This document shows positions 37,851 through 48,663 of a stretch of 64,000 bases of DNA, piece by piece. Source of the stretch: Chara braunii (taxonomy: Eukaryota; Streptophyta; Charophyceae; Charales; Characeae); contig BFEA01000168.1 of NCBI GenBank assembly GCA_003427395.1, positions 626,835 to 690,834 on the forward strand. Reading direction: 5' to 3'. Within the stretch, counting starts at the first letter, position 1, and each line of letters opens with the position of its first letter. Under the pieces are notes generated by a model. The model was not told where the DNA came from and made no database searches. It saw only the letters and a list, made by a program, of their open reading frames with translations. A program made the translations under genes and the position numbers.

Positions 37851-38575
37851 TACCCCTTCCCTTCCTTCTTCATCTTGGCCCAGGCCTGCCTCCTCTCCTT
37901 CAATTCTTCGGCCAAGCCTGCGAGGGAAACGCCTAGAGAGACTCTAACACAAGCAGCCTCTGGGCAGCTAGCTAGGCGCTGGCCAGCAACCTCAGCCATG
38001 GAGACACGTGTAGTGGGAGTTTCTATGTTGTGCGCACGCTCATCTCCACCTACTCCTAGGGTAGGGGCAGTTGCTACCTCTACCGACGGTTGCTCTTTGC
38101 TGCCCCAGATGCAGCATTTCGGAACCCCGTATACCTCGGGCAGAACTTGATGATGTGCCCGGGATCGCCACATAACACGCACTAGTACTTATCAATACGG
38201 TCCTGCCAAACATTCTGATCAGCATTCAGGGTTTCCCAAGGCCTGCCTTCAGGAAGTCCAGGGTGCCATGCACCCCTTCCAAGAGGTGATCAACTGGGAC
38301 TAGGACGGTTAGTCAGGGGACCTTGACCCCTTCCTCCCGCTTGGCGGTCTCTATTGCCGCCAACTCCGTGGCCGCCTTCTCCTCGACCTCCTGAGGCCTG
38401 GCCATTCCTGCCTCGGCCTCGTCCTCCTCCTTGCGGCCTCCCTCCAGCCGCAACAACAGCGTTGTCAGGCGGCCGCAAACCGGTCTGCCACCCGACATAC
38501 GAGGAATTCGTCCCTCAAACAGACGTCCGGTTAGGATTTGTCGAGTACTCTTGTCGGAACCGTCGGAGGAAATAA
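37850..38575 (-). pseudogene. gag C-terminus with zinc knuckle, element 4
   Basis: CVLCGDPGHIIKFC (38140-38181) is an intact CX2CX4HX4C knuckle, followed by PRYTGFRNAASGAAKSNRR-like sequence and a coiled segment (KERRQAWAKMKKEGKG). Upstream lies a Gly/Arg-rich stretch (GGRPQGGGRGRGRNGQASGG, 38290-38478) corresponding to the gag tail of elements 3 and 5. The capsid part is gone beyond 38575. Confidence 0.8.
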
Positions 38576-40154
38576 AGGGTCGTTAGAGGAGCCCTGAATT
38601 ACCCTGCGTTGGCCACAGGAAATAACCCATAGAATTAATGAGATGAACCGCTGCATCTACCATGCTTGGCGTCTGTTTGCCCCGAGGCTATTTCCAAAGC
38701 GGCCAGCTGTGGAACGAGGGGTAAGGTAGTAGGGCTTGGCGTGGTCCTCTTACGTTGACCAGTTAGTGGGGAAAGGAACCTTCAAATTTCATTGAATCTA
38801 ATAACAAAAATAAAAAATGAATAAAAGAATTAAAAATGATAAAAGGGAAGGAAACAAATGATTATTTATTATTTAATAAAATTTTATCAAAACTATCCTT
38901 GATGAATTTTTAACCAGAAATTATTTATTTACCCGATATTTGTAAACCCTTGCTGGGTTTTGCCTGATTCATCTGATCATTACCCTCCCTATACCCCGGG
39001 TGTCGTTGAGTGAGCGGGATTGTTTTTCTGGTTACGACGGCTTGGTTGATTTGGTGCGGTCACTGATCTGCAATTGGTAAACCTACAATTTTTCAGTGCT
39101 ATTATTTTGGGTACGACTAGTACGACTCGGGCCTTGTACTGGGGCAGCGTGTTGCAGCCTGTTCTTAACTTCTAGTTTCGGTACAGGCACAGTACTTGTG
39201 TTGTTTGGCACGACATATGGCCCGGGCGTTTGGTACCTTTGCTTTGGTACGACCCTCTTGGTACTCGGTATGGTATTTGTTGTTGGTCTGATACGGATGC
39301 TGGCTCGGCACCGTCACAGTTCTCCAGAATTTGAAACTATTATCCTTGGAGTAGTTACTGGGTTGGCACTAAAATGGTAACAATACAGCCCACTACAGTG
39401 CAGTGTTAAACAACTACGGTACAAGTTGCTGCAGTTCGTCGCTAATATTCTGAATGTGACTGCTCGTTCAGAGCTAGAATGGTCTCTGCGGGATGTTGTT
39501 AGCCCTTGGTACAGTATTGGGCGTGAGACACTGCAGGTCGAAGGTGCACCGGGCCTGAGGCTGAAAATTCGTTGTACCACAAGCACAGGCGGACCCAGGC
39601 CTCGACTACGGACGAATGCTGGCTGGTGAGGGCGGATGTTTTCCCCAGGGCAAATGCCGCAGCCCCTGACGCACTATAGGAGGGGCCAGCATTCAGATGA
39701 CAGGAGTCATTCGGACTGGCGTGCTAGGTGTACCCCGTCCACATTGAAGGTGGTCCGAAACATGCCCGTTCGGAGGGCAGTCAACAGGAGAGTTGTGTGT
39801 GGAGTACACAGTGAGCGAGTGCGCGTTCTATCAAGCGGACGAGTGGCCAGGCAGGAAGGGCGGTGATTCGAACGTGCGGAAGTCGGGGCGTGTCGGGCGT
39901 ACACAGTGGAGTGCTCTTCGGTCAGAGAGGAGAAAGGCTTGTCTCGATGCGCTCGGCGTATACAACGCTTTTCTCTTGGTTCAAAAAATCAGTGCGGTTG
40001 GTCTGAACTTGGACGATCGGTCATGGGAAGAGGCGGCGAGCGATGAGAGCAAACAAGGACAACGATATGGGAAGGAAACAGCCGGCGAGCCAGGGGATTG
40101 ATAAGGGACCACATTGATGGGAACTGTGTACACGATGCGCGCTCAATAAGCCGT
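38576..40154. other. no gene recognised
   Basis: Mostly single-copy-looking sequence. 38790-38950 is AT-rich. 39095-39260 has scattered GGTACGAC and GTACTTG words. The reading frames (for example plus 39793-40101) have no recognisable domain. No transposon terminus was identified. Confidence 0.45.
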
Positions 40155-40915
40155 CAAATTTGCAGATCAGCCAATCAAATGTTCCCGCTGCTGGCGGGAG
40201 TGATCAAGTTCTGAGATCTGCCAATAGAGTATTTCGCTGCGGGTGGAAGTGGTCACGTTCTGAGATCTGCCAATAGAGTATTTCCCTGCGGGCGGAAGTC
40301 ATCAGGTTCTGAGATCTGCCAATAGAGTATCCCGCTGCTGGTGGGAGTGATCAGGTTTTGTGATCCGCCAATCGAGTATCCCGCTGCTGGCGGGAGAGAT
40401 CAGGTCCCGCGGTCGGCGAGCTATTCAAGTATTCCCGCTGTTGGCGGGAGCAGTCAGTTTTACTGGTTCGGTAATTAAGCATTCCGCGTGGTCGGCTATT
40501 CAAGTACTCCCGGTGCTGGCCACAGCAACCAAGTTTTACTGGTTCGGTAATTAAGCTTTCCGCGTGGTCGGCTATTCAAGTACTCCCGGTGCTAGCGGGA
40601 GCAACCAAGTTTTACTAGTTCGCTAATTGAGCATTCCGCTGGTTGGCTATTCAAGTATCCCCGCCGCTAGCGGGAGCGGCCAATATCATTAATTTGGCAA
40701 TTGAGTACCCCGCTGGTGAAGTCAATCAGCATTTTCGCTGCTAGCTGGCAGTTGCTGGTGAGTCAATCAAGTATTTCCACTGCTATCTGGCAGTTGAGCA
40801 CCCTGTTGGTGAACCAATCAAGTATTTCCGCTCCCGGCGGGGGCGACCAGCATCAATGATCGTGCAAACGAGCATGCAGCCGGCCGGCTGATCAGGTATT
40901 CCCGTTGTTGAACAA
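40155..40915. repeat. hairpin minisatellite (diverged units of about 50-80 bp)
   Basis: About 12 diverged units alternate an AT-richer half (TTCTGAGATCTGCCAATAGAG or TTTTACTGGTTCGGTAATTA) with a palindromic core such as TCCCGCTGCTGGCGGGAG (40183-40200), CCCGCTGTTGGCGGGAG, CCCGGTGCTAGCGGGAG and CCCCGCCGCTAGCGGGAG. The 5-6 bp stem CCCGC/GCGGG is kept in many units while the loop and flanks vary; other units have lost it. Confidence 0.75.
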
Positions 40916-41887
40916 GCAGATAAACAGGTACGTGACACACCGATTGGTTATGAATGAGAAACGGCGAGGGTTTGGTCTGAGAAGGGTTGCCGATCTCGTA
41001 ACGGAACAAGTTGCCTGAACTCAGATCCGAGGAGGGGAAGGGGAGATCTTCAGGAATACGGGGGAGATATACATGCAAGGGAGTGAGAGATGCCCGCAAG
41101 GGCCTGAGAGAGTCCTAATTTTCATTTCACTTTACCCGAATTCCCTGATAGCCTTATTCTTCAGCGAGGCCTGTCTGAATTTGAACTCGATTGGACACTT
41201 TTGAGCTTCACCCAGCAGGGTACGGTCGGCCAGCTAATGGATATAACCATCCTAGTCTCTTGTTGAGTGAGAAGCGTGAACAAGAGAGAGAGAGAGAGAG
41301 AATGTCTATGTAGGTATTTAATCAACTATTTCTACCAATCCGTTGTTGTTGGGTCGAGCTAGAGGAGTGTGACTTCTGACAGTGCGATCCAAAACTTGTG
41401 GGCTGCATTAGAGAAATGAGATGACTGCCCCGGTATGCGTCTCAACAGCCACTCTGAAAGTCTTTAGCCAAATTCCTCGCAGGGGGCCCTGCGTACGGGC
41501 AGTATTCAAGTGGATTTGGTTGTCGCTCTCCCTGAAAAGGCATAAATTGATTGATTACTCTCATAGAAGTAGGGTCAGAGGGGGAGCGACCCAGCATCTG
41601 ATAACTGACAACCAATCGAAACTCATGAGTTCAGTGAAAGTCAACTCCGAGAACAGCGGGAGTGTGATTTGTCGGTTCGGCGCGACAATTTGATGATTCA
41701 CATCTGGGGGGGGAACAACTCTCTGCGCCTGTGGCGGGCTGGCGTGCAAAAGGACACTTTCCTAAAAAGAGGCATTAGTTGGTACGTCATCACAGAATCT
41801 AAAACTCAGCGCTGAACCGTTCTTTACCGAATAATCTTTGTGTTTCTCCTCATGCATGTATTTTGTTTTATTCCGTTGCAAGAGGCC
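40916..41887. other. no gene recognised
   Basis: Non-repetitive sequence with a short (GA)n tract at 41284-41301. The frame at 41421-41693 has no known domain. Confidence 0.45.
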
Positions 41888-41930
41888 TTGATTTTCTTTG
41901 ATTTTCTCTGCAAAAATCAAAGAAAATCAA
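41888..41930. repeat. 18-bp perfect inverted repeat
   Basis: TTGATTTTCTTTGATTTT (41888-41905) and AAAATCAAAGAAAATCAA (41913-41930) pair perfectly around the loop CTCTGCA. Each arm is itself a tandem of TTGATTTTC. Confidence 0.85.
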
Positions 41931-42020
41931 AGTCCTTTGTAACCGTCACATTCCAGAATGAATCTGGTCATGGATGAATCTCCTCCTTTCTTGGACAGTA
42001 GGGACCTGTCAATTCCTACT

Positions 42021-42350
42021 GACGGCCAACTCACTCACTCCCTCTCTTTTTGTTTTATTCTCCCCCATTTTTCTTTTCTTTTCTCTCTTTTTTCTAGCAT
42101 GCCAAGTGTCAAGTGGCCGTTAAGGCCCTTTTCTCATTTTTCTTTTTTTTCCTTTTCTTTTTCTTTTCTTTTCCCTCCACTTGTGGCTAGTTGGGACTTG
42201 GCCCCTACTTGCTGCAGTCCCAACTGATGGCCAACTCACTCATCCTCTCTCACCTCCCATTTTTCTTTTCCTCTCATTTTTCTTTTTCTTTTTCTTTTTC
42301 TTTTTTTGCATGCCAAGTGTCAACTAGCCGTTAAGGCCCTTTTCTTGCCT
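42021..42350 (+). repeat. pair of direct repeats, about 120 bp each
   Basis: GGCCAACTCACTCA ... CATTTTTCTTTTC ... GCATGCCAAGTGTCAA, then GCCGTTAAGGCCCTTTTCT, occurs at 42023-42140 and 42229-42350, with pyrimidine tracts of different length in between. Confidence 0.75.
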
Positions 42351-43389
42351 CTTCCTCTTAGTTTTGGCCCTTCCTATGCCCAAGGGGCCAGTCCGTTATT
42401 TTTCGGACTGCAGTTATGGCCCTTTCATGTCCTTGGGAGCTACCATTTGCCCCTATTTTTTCCAAACGGTAGGCCCCCATACTCCGATTTTTTCCCGGAG
42501 GGCTATTTTTCACATGGGGTCTTGTTTGACTCTATTTTCTTGAGGGAGGCTGATCCGAGATTTTTCGAATTGCTCCCATGCCTCCCACTTCAGTTTTCTT
42601 TACTTTTCCTTTTCCTTTTGGCCTTCCCGTTTGTCACCACTAGTACTTGCACTAGTGGTGTTAATATTCTTGACCGTCAGGATGTCGATCTTGACGGTGC
42701 ATCTTGCATTTATTATTTTTCCCTCATGAGGTGCCGCCGTTTTCTTCTTGGTACTTTCACATGTCCCCGCTGCTTGTCCCGTCGGTGGTTCCCGACACTT
42801 AGTCCCGTCGGCGGTCCCCGACACTTAGTCCCATCGGCGGTCCCCGACACTTTTCGCCCCGGATGCCATTATTTTTACTTAGTCCCACGTGGCCAGGGCG
42901 CCTTTCCCCGAGGTGTCCCATGTCCCTTGGGCGTCTTGTCGCCCCATAGCAACCCCTCTCCTTAGTCTTTCCTTGCACCTTGTGCGTGCCGATCTCTTTG
43001 GTCGTGGGCCTCCGTTCTGGGGCTCCCGTAGGTGGCCCCCCACGTTGGTCCCTCATTTCCGGGTCTCCCGCGGCTTCTGGCCGCCCATCCCTCGACTTCC
43101 TCATTCCCTTATTGCTGTCGCGCTGCAATTGCTAGTTCAAAGGGGCCTTTGACCTTAGTCTTATTGCATTCCGATGACCCTCCCGACCTCTTGCTATGTT
43201 CTATGTGCCCTTGTTCTTGCGCTCGCTTGCTTGCCGCCGCTTAGTTCTTTCCCCCTGTGGTTCTCGCCCCAAGGCATTATTCCCTCCTGCAGCCTAAGCC
43301 TTTATCTCGTCTTACTTTGGATTTCTCTGTTGTGCACAGATCGTCCATATTCGGTCTCTCGAGTGATGGGAAGTTATTCGGGACTCACC
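42351..43389. other. no gene recognised; short tandem repeat at 42774-42855
   Basis: A long plus frame exists (42306-42965) but its product is Phe/Leu/Pro-rich, low in charge and matches nothing. A 27-bp unit, GTCCCGTCGGCGGTCCCCGA plus CACTTA, is repeated three times at 42776-42855. The stretch adjoins the truncated gag of element 5. Confidence 0.5.
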
Positions 43390-45434
43390 AGTCCCGATAC
43401 CGCTACCTTGCGGCCTCCCTCCTGCCGCGACAGCCGCATAGGACCTCCCCTGACCTACGCTATTGTCCTCCTCCTCGAGGCCCCACTCAATCCGACTATA
43501 AGGGACCTCGTCTGTACCACCTTCATCTAGAGTGAGGATCAAATGATCCTTCGCCCTGACTTGGCCAGAGATGGTACGGCCTTTCCACTTTTTGCCCTTA
43601 TCTAAATCCTTGTGCCAAAAAGTGGTAACTGGCGTGGACCTGGCCTCAAACAAGACCACTTCCCTACTCAATGCGTCGTACGTGATATTGGGCTGCTGGG
43701 TCTTGTCAAAAAAGTGCCTTCGCAAGGGTTCTGACATGGCACGACAAAAGAGTTGGACCAATTGGGTCTTTGTGACTCCATGGTTCGGGACGGCTACCAA
43801 GTCGTCCATGACAGCTTTGAGTGCTCGCGCACTCTTCCACTGTCGCAAGTGGATGGTTTGGAGTTTATCGAAGGCCCCTCTTGTGACGTCAGCGAACCTC
43901 TCACGCAGGAGTTTGAGAAAAGTGGAGAGAGGGGTAAGCCAAGAATACGTGATCATATTATGTTCGCAGTCAGCAGCGCGAGCAAGGGACCTGGCGAAGC
44001 TAGCCACTTCGTCCTTCAATGCATGGAAGGCCACAAGGACTTGTTCCTCGGGGTCAATGTGCTGCAAATAAACATAAGTGTTCGCACTAGCCTCCCAATT
44101 ATCAAAGCTTTCGTCCTTCTTCCCGCTGTAGGAATCAGGAAACTTGAGCTTTGCAGGCTCCTTGCGGGGACGTACAACGGCCTCGGCTGTGGCGACAACT
44201 TTGGCGCCCTCAATGGCGCCAACACAAAACTTCTCTGCGCCTTCCTTCATCTTTTTGACTTCTGTCCCGACATGGGTCACCATGTCGTGCACGAACTCCT
44301 TAAACCCACATCGGAAGGCATGCAGGGTTAAGTCTTGACCCTTAACGGCCTGATGCTCTTCTATCCAAGCCTTGGTTAAAACCTCTAGGTGTCCCAAAAT
44401 TTTGTCTAACTTGGCAGGGACCTCAGTTTGTGCCTGCACCTCCTGTCTGCAGGCTTGAACCCTCTCTACTTCTTTCGCCACCCTGTTGGCCTCCTCCCTC
44501 CTCCTCTTCTTCTCCCTCATCATTCGCAGCTTCCACTCCAGTTTCTTTTCATCTTCTGTTGTCTGGCATTCCAGGGGGTCTTCTATCGCCCTCAATGGCG
44601 CCGACACAGAACTTCTCTGCGCCTTCCTTCATCTTTTTGACTTCAGTCCCGTCGTGGGTCACCACGTCTTGCACGAACTCCCTAAACCCAGATCGGATGG
44701 CCTGCAGGGTCAAGTCTTGACCCTTAACATCCTGATGCTCTTCTATCCAAGCCTTGCTTAAAACCTCTAGGTACCCCAAAATTTTGTCTAACTTGGCGGG
44801 GACCTCAGTTTGTGCTTGCACCTCCTGTCTACAGGCTCGAACCCTCTCTACTTCTTTCGCCACCCTTTTGGCCTCCTCTCTCCTCCTCTTCTTCTCCCTC
44901 ATCATTCGCAACTTCCACTCCAGTTTCTTTTCATCTTCTGTTGTCTGGCATTCCAGGGGGGTCTTCTATCGCCTCCAACTCCCTGGCAACCACTTCTCTC
45001 TTCTCCTGCGCTACGTACAACTGTGCCTCCTCATCCTCCCCTAATGATAAATTAGCCACCCACTCTGTTATCTTCTTTTCCATCCACGCGTCTTCCCCCT
45101 TCGTGCCACTTGTCTCGCCTCTCTCCGCCCTGCGCCCTCTCTCAAGGGGTTCTTCGTCTTCTACTTCCTCCTCTTCTTCTTCTGCTGCTTCTTCCTCGGC
45201 AGCCTTCCTCTTCTCTTCCTCCTCCTGCTGCAACCTCAACATCTTCTCCTTCTGCAGCCTCATCACCTCCTCCTCTATGTTCTTCTTCTTCGCCGCCTGC
45301 TCCTCTGCGATTGCTTTCAATTTCACCTGTTTAAGGAGCTCTTTCTTCTCTTTCCTCCCCCTCAAAAGGGCGGCGATCCGGGCCTGCTCGGCCTCAGAGG
45401 GGGCAGTACTCTTCCCACTACGGGTGTCAACCAT
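43390..45434 (-). pseudogene. gag of element 5 (element 3 family)
   Basis: From the ATG near 45434 (MVDTRSGKSTAPSEAEQARI): a long Glu/Lys coiled coil, the segment EWVANLSLGEDEEAQLYVAQ, a second charged helix (LEWKLRMMREKKRRREEANR), then the capsid domain KLKFPDSYSGKKDESFDNWE, HIDPEEQVLVAFHALKDEVA, FLKLLRERFADVTRGAFDKL, EPLRRHFFDKTQQPNITYDA, ending at GQGRSYAAVAAGGRPQGSG. The segment 43390-44600 is one long open frame. A 382-bp internal duplication breaks the frame upstream. Nothing of pol remains: sequence beyond 43390 is unrelated. Confidence 0.87.
44206..44970. repeat. 382-bp tandem duplication within gag of element 5
   Basis: GCCCTCAATGGCGCC at 44206 recurs at 44588, and the two copies run in parallel (about 90-95 percent identical) to TCTTCTATCGCC. 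The unit is not a multiple of three, so it shifts the gag frame. It covers the charged helix and the PAKLDKILGxLEVL segment. Confidence 0.88.
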
Positions 45435-45976
45435 GGTGATAGGTGCACAACCAACCAGCGGTTCCACTCCTCACCACTTAGACTCGACTCCCCCTGACTG
45501 ACAAACCTACTGACTCAATCTAAGGACTTACAGATTCCGGACAGGATCCTGTCAACTAGGATCTCTAGCCTAGACCAACTCTAAGGTTGTCAGACCTGTT
45601 GCTGATCAGGAGGCATTTAAGGAGATCCCCCGTAACTCCTCAGGACTTAGACGGCCTGTTGTGCAGCCCACAGCTCGAACTTTGGGCCTACCGTGCCACA
45701 CCGAGCAGCCAGCCGGTCAGTACCGGTCCTTGGGAGGGTTCGTGTCCATCGGAACAGTCGAGTCATCAGACACAGACTTTAGCCCTACTCAGACCGTGTG
45801 GGTTTGGTCAACAAGGCCCTATCCTTCATCCACAGAGTTCCTATCACCTAGATAGAAGAGACTCAATGCAGAAAGAAGAGATAGACAGACTTGACTCAGC
45901 AAGTACCACAGGGTGTGTGCACATCCATAGGGCGGGGGGATAGGCTGAAGGCTTGGCGAGAATATACCGGCTCCTT
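45435..45976 (-). other. leader of element 5, gag-proximal part
   Basis: Homologous to 29776-30203 of element 3 (GGATCCTGTCAACTA, CTCTAGCCTAGACC, GGAGGCATTTAAGGA, AAGAGACTCAATGCAGAAAG). It carries an extra block at about 45655-45785 absent from element 3. No gene. Confidence 0.65.
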
Positions 45977-46076
45977 GGTCAAACTCGTGGTCAACAGTCT
46001 TGGTCAACGCCGGGTCAACGCTGCAGTCAACCCCCGGTCAACTCCGGTCAACCCCAGTCAACTCTCCCGGTCAACG
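45977..46076 (-). promoter_or_regulatory. W-box-like (TTGAC) array in element 5 leader
   Basis: Nine GTCAA words (TTGAC in element sense), mostly GGTCAAC, in 100 bp, at the same place as the element 3 array. The flanks align between the copies, but the number and order of units differ, so the array changes faster than its surroundings. Confidence 0.72.
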
Positions 46077-46200
46077 CCCACTCAGCTATGACTGTCGGCT
46101 TCTCCTTCCTCACCAACCTTCTCCTTCCTTCTCTCCACCTCGCCTCTTTCTTCTTCACCCTGACTGTCTTCTCTTTTCTCTTTTTTTTTTTTTTTTTTTT

Positions 46201-46355
46201 NNNNNNNNNNNNNNNNNNNNNNNNNNNNNNNNNNNNNNNNNNNNNNNNNNNNNNNNNNNNNNNNNNNNNNNNNNNNNNNNNNNNNNNNNNNNNNNNNNNN
46301 NNNNNNNNNNNNNNNNNNNNNNNNNNNNNNNNNNNNNNNNNNNNNNNNNNNNNNN
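46201..46355. other. assembly gap (N x 155)
   Basis: A run of Ns preceded by a poly-T tract within the element 5 leader. Its counterpart in element 3 is pyrimidine-rich. Confidence 0.99.
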
Positions 46356-46496
46356 CTCTGCTCGGTCTCCCCCTCTGTCCTCTCTTTCACTCTCTTCGTT
46401 ACTTTGTGGTCGAGCTCCGCGGCTATGGCCGCCTCTCACTTCGTGGAACTGCTCGGCACACTTCACAGGTACGTGACAACCAAACTTGTATCGCTC

Positions 46497-46562
46497 ATCT
46501 CTCTCTCCCTCTCTCTCTCTCTCTCTCGCAGGTACGTGGTAAGCCAATCTTGTATCGCTCAG

Positions 46563-46609
<47 letters not shown>
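46497..46609 (+). repeat. two (CT)n microsatellites
   Basis: CT tracts at about 46497-46527 and 46565-46608. Each is near a copy of GCAGGTACGTG and CTTGTATCGCT, so a block of about 70 bp is duplicated here. Confidence 0.9.
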
Positions 46610-46612
<3 letters not shown>

Positions 46613-46762
46613 TCTCGTCGTGGTCTTCTCTGCAGATGCGCGCGGCGGCTTCTTCAACCTCCAGGTCCGCTATGGCGGACTTCTTCTTCGATGGCCACTC
46701 TGGCTATGGCGCGTAACTCTTCCCTGCAATGCTCGACAGCGCGCGTGGAATAGCGGGTACCA

Positions 46763-46774
46763 GCTCCGATACCA
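46763..46774 (-). other. primer-binding site, element 5
   Basis: Minus strand TGGTATCGGAGC, one base from the LTR at 46776. It carries the same A-to-G variant as element 2. Confidence 0.85.
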
Positions 46775-46775
46775 A

Positions 46776-47496
46776 TGCAATCAGACTCGCTCTCATTCAC
46801 ACTTCTCAAGCATGCAAACAGGTGCACAGCAAACTGGCGACAAGCGCCCACTCAGAACTCAGGGATGTGGTAACCGATAACACAATTCAGATACAAGTTC
46901 ACTTCGGTGGCTATAGCGACTCAGCGCCCACACAACTCTCTGTTCGCATACACAGGATCACCCTGGATATCCCACATGCGATACTCTGTACACACACACA
47001 CACTCGCACGCTGAACTCTAACTACAACTATGGCGGCTATGGTCGCTACTACTTTATCGCTATGGCTAAGCCCCTTCTCTCTCGCCCACTTCGTCCTCGG
47101 GCTCTCTGCAGTCCACCTCGCACTTGTCGCTTGTGGCAGCACTTCCGCATGGCTCACGCAGGAATGAATGAATGGCTGGGCGCTGCCTCATGATTTATAC
47201 TTCTGCAGCTCGTTGGTCTGGGCCCTTTCCCATGCCCGTAGTGCACAGAGTCCCTTGCGGTACTTGCTTGACTGGACCAGGACTGACTAGGACTGGGATT
47301 GCTGACTCAGCACGAGTAGACTCCACCACTTGCCCACTTGCCTCACCACTTGCCCACGTGCCTCAGCCTAAACGTGGGCAACTTCGAAAGGCCACTACTC
47401 GGACCTTCAAGAAGGCCGTAGACTTGGCCTTTCGATACTGTAGCAACTACGACCTTGACCTTTCTGAACTGCGGCAGCTACGACCTTGACCCTTCA
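46776..47496 (-). mobile_element. 5' LTR of element 5 (truncated)
   Basis: Starts TGCAATCAGACTC on the plus strand and follows the element 3 LTR through GGCGGCTATGGTCGCTACTA, CACTTCCGCATGGCTCACGC and the conserved TATA block, to CTACGACCTTGACCCTTCA. It then passes abruptly into unrelated sequence at 47497, so about 250 bp of the outer LTR is missing. Confidence 0.82.
47193..47200 (-). promoter_or_regulatory. TATA box of element 5 LTR
   Basis: Minus strand GTATAAAT, conserved with element 3. Confidence 0.65.
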
Positions 47497-48114
47497 ATAA
47501 GGAGGGATGGGACGAAGAGGTTTGTCGAGACATGGAACTGCATAGGCAGGTACTGAGGGAAAATGCAGTCCGGATGGTCAGAGAGGAAAAGTTTATCGAA
47601 TGTGTTCTATTATTATGGCCACAATGGCAAGCTGCACAACACTGGCTCATCACTGGAAACGGTCGAACAGGCCACGACTAAGCTTAGGTGAAGACATAAA
47701 AGTTCAGTTTTCTCCCTTGGACCCAATCATTGCAACAAGTCGGCATTCAATCAGCATTTAACCAGCATTCAAGCAACATCCAATCGGCGCCCAATCAACA
47801 TTCGTTAGCAGGACGAACCAGCATTTAGGTTCTCAACATGAGGCGCAGTTTGAACTCCCCGACTAGAGTTTTTTATCGGAGTTAGTTCCGGACCGTGAGC
47901 ACCAATCAAAGAGAAAGATGCCTTGGTCCTTCAACCCTTATCCTTCCTTATGAGGAATAGGTCGCGCTGAGACTTTTCCCTTGACGGGTAGAGGTCCTGA
48001 GGTCGCGGTGCATGCACCGGTATCCCCCTCCTGCTGAGGCATGAGACTAGAAAAAAAGCAAAATCTTCCAATGCAATTTCCATATTTTTTCCAATTCGCC
48101 TAGGGCCCCCTAAT
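47497..48114 (+). other. unassigned; short coding-like segment then non-coding
   Basis: The plus frame 47497-47680 reads EGWDEEVCRDMELHRQVLRE, NAVRMVREEKFIECVLLLWP, QWQAAQHWLITGNGRTGHD without a start codon. The composition looks coding but I recognise no family. From 47730 a run of CATTCAATCAGC-like 12-14 bp words (47742-47815) is followed by non-coding sequence up to the integrase segment. Confidence 0.4.
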
Positions 48115-48447
48115 ATGCAATGCAATCCTCAATCCTCAAACAATTATTCAATGCTGGGGAGGAGGTTCAAAGGCCCCTACCGGGTCGCTAAGCGGGTGGG
48201 ACTGAACACCTTCGAATTGGAAGATTTGGATGGAACTGGATTGAAGGGGCCCTTCCCAGGGCAACGGTTGATCAGGTTTCTAAGTCGAGACCTAGTGGAA
48301 CAATGGCTTCAAGAAGCCCAGGATAAAAAAAACTGGGGAATTTGCAAGCTGAGAGCTGATGACAGTGGTACCCACCCTCTGTTTTTGTCTCTGACTACGT
48401 TTGTGGGACTTTCCTTTTTTTTGGGGGGGGGCAATGGCTTGGGCTGA
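48115..48447 (+). pseudogene. integrase C-terminal GPY/F domain of a plus-strand gypsy element
   Basis: LGRRFKGPYRVAKRVGLNTF, ELEDLDGTGLKGPFPGQRLI is the GPY/F module of Ty3/gypsy integrases (K-x-x-GPY-x-V ... N-x-x-x-L-x-D-L-x-G ... N/Q-x-x-x-L-I/K). It would follow the DDE core, which is missing here. It could be the C-terminus of the element 6 family, whose integrase at 50.6-51.6 kb breaks off just before this module, but that link is inference. The frame continues to a TGA at 48445. Confidence 0.82.
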
Positions 48448-48663
48448 TTGAGAATGTGAGGCGGGATGCCCTGTGACTCTTCTGTACCAATGGGTTTTTG
48501 TGTGGTAATGAAAAAGGCTGTCGGGAGCATTGTACCATAGTTCTTGAAGGGAAAATAATGGGAACATTACAAATGTGGCATTTGCATGAAAGGGCATGTA
48601 TAATACTGGCCTGGTGCGAAGGATACTGGGAGCATTCTGGGGGAAGGGGTATTTCCTACCGAA

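Larger units (their letters stand above)
33681..38575 (-). mobile_element. Ty3/gypsy element 4 (same family as element 3)
   Basis: Minus-strand element with 3' LTR, PPT, chromodomain-like tail, integrase, part of RT, protease, zinc knuckle and the gag end. A mitochondrial DNA fragment interrupts the integrase C-terminal region. The RT C-half, including YLDD, and all RNase H are deleted. The gag N-terminus, leader and 5' LTR are missing beyond about 38575. Confidence 0.87.

Noticed and set aside
42306-42965. 219-codon plus frame
   Set aside because: Phe/Leu/Pro-rich without known domain, starts in a pyrimidine repeat and crosses short tandem repeats; chance opening is likely.
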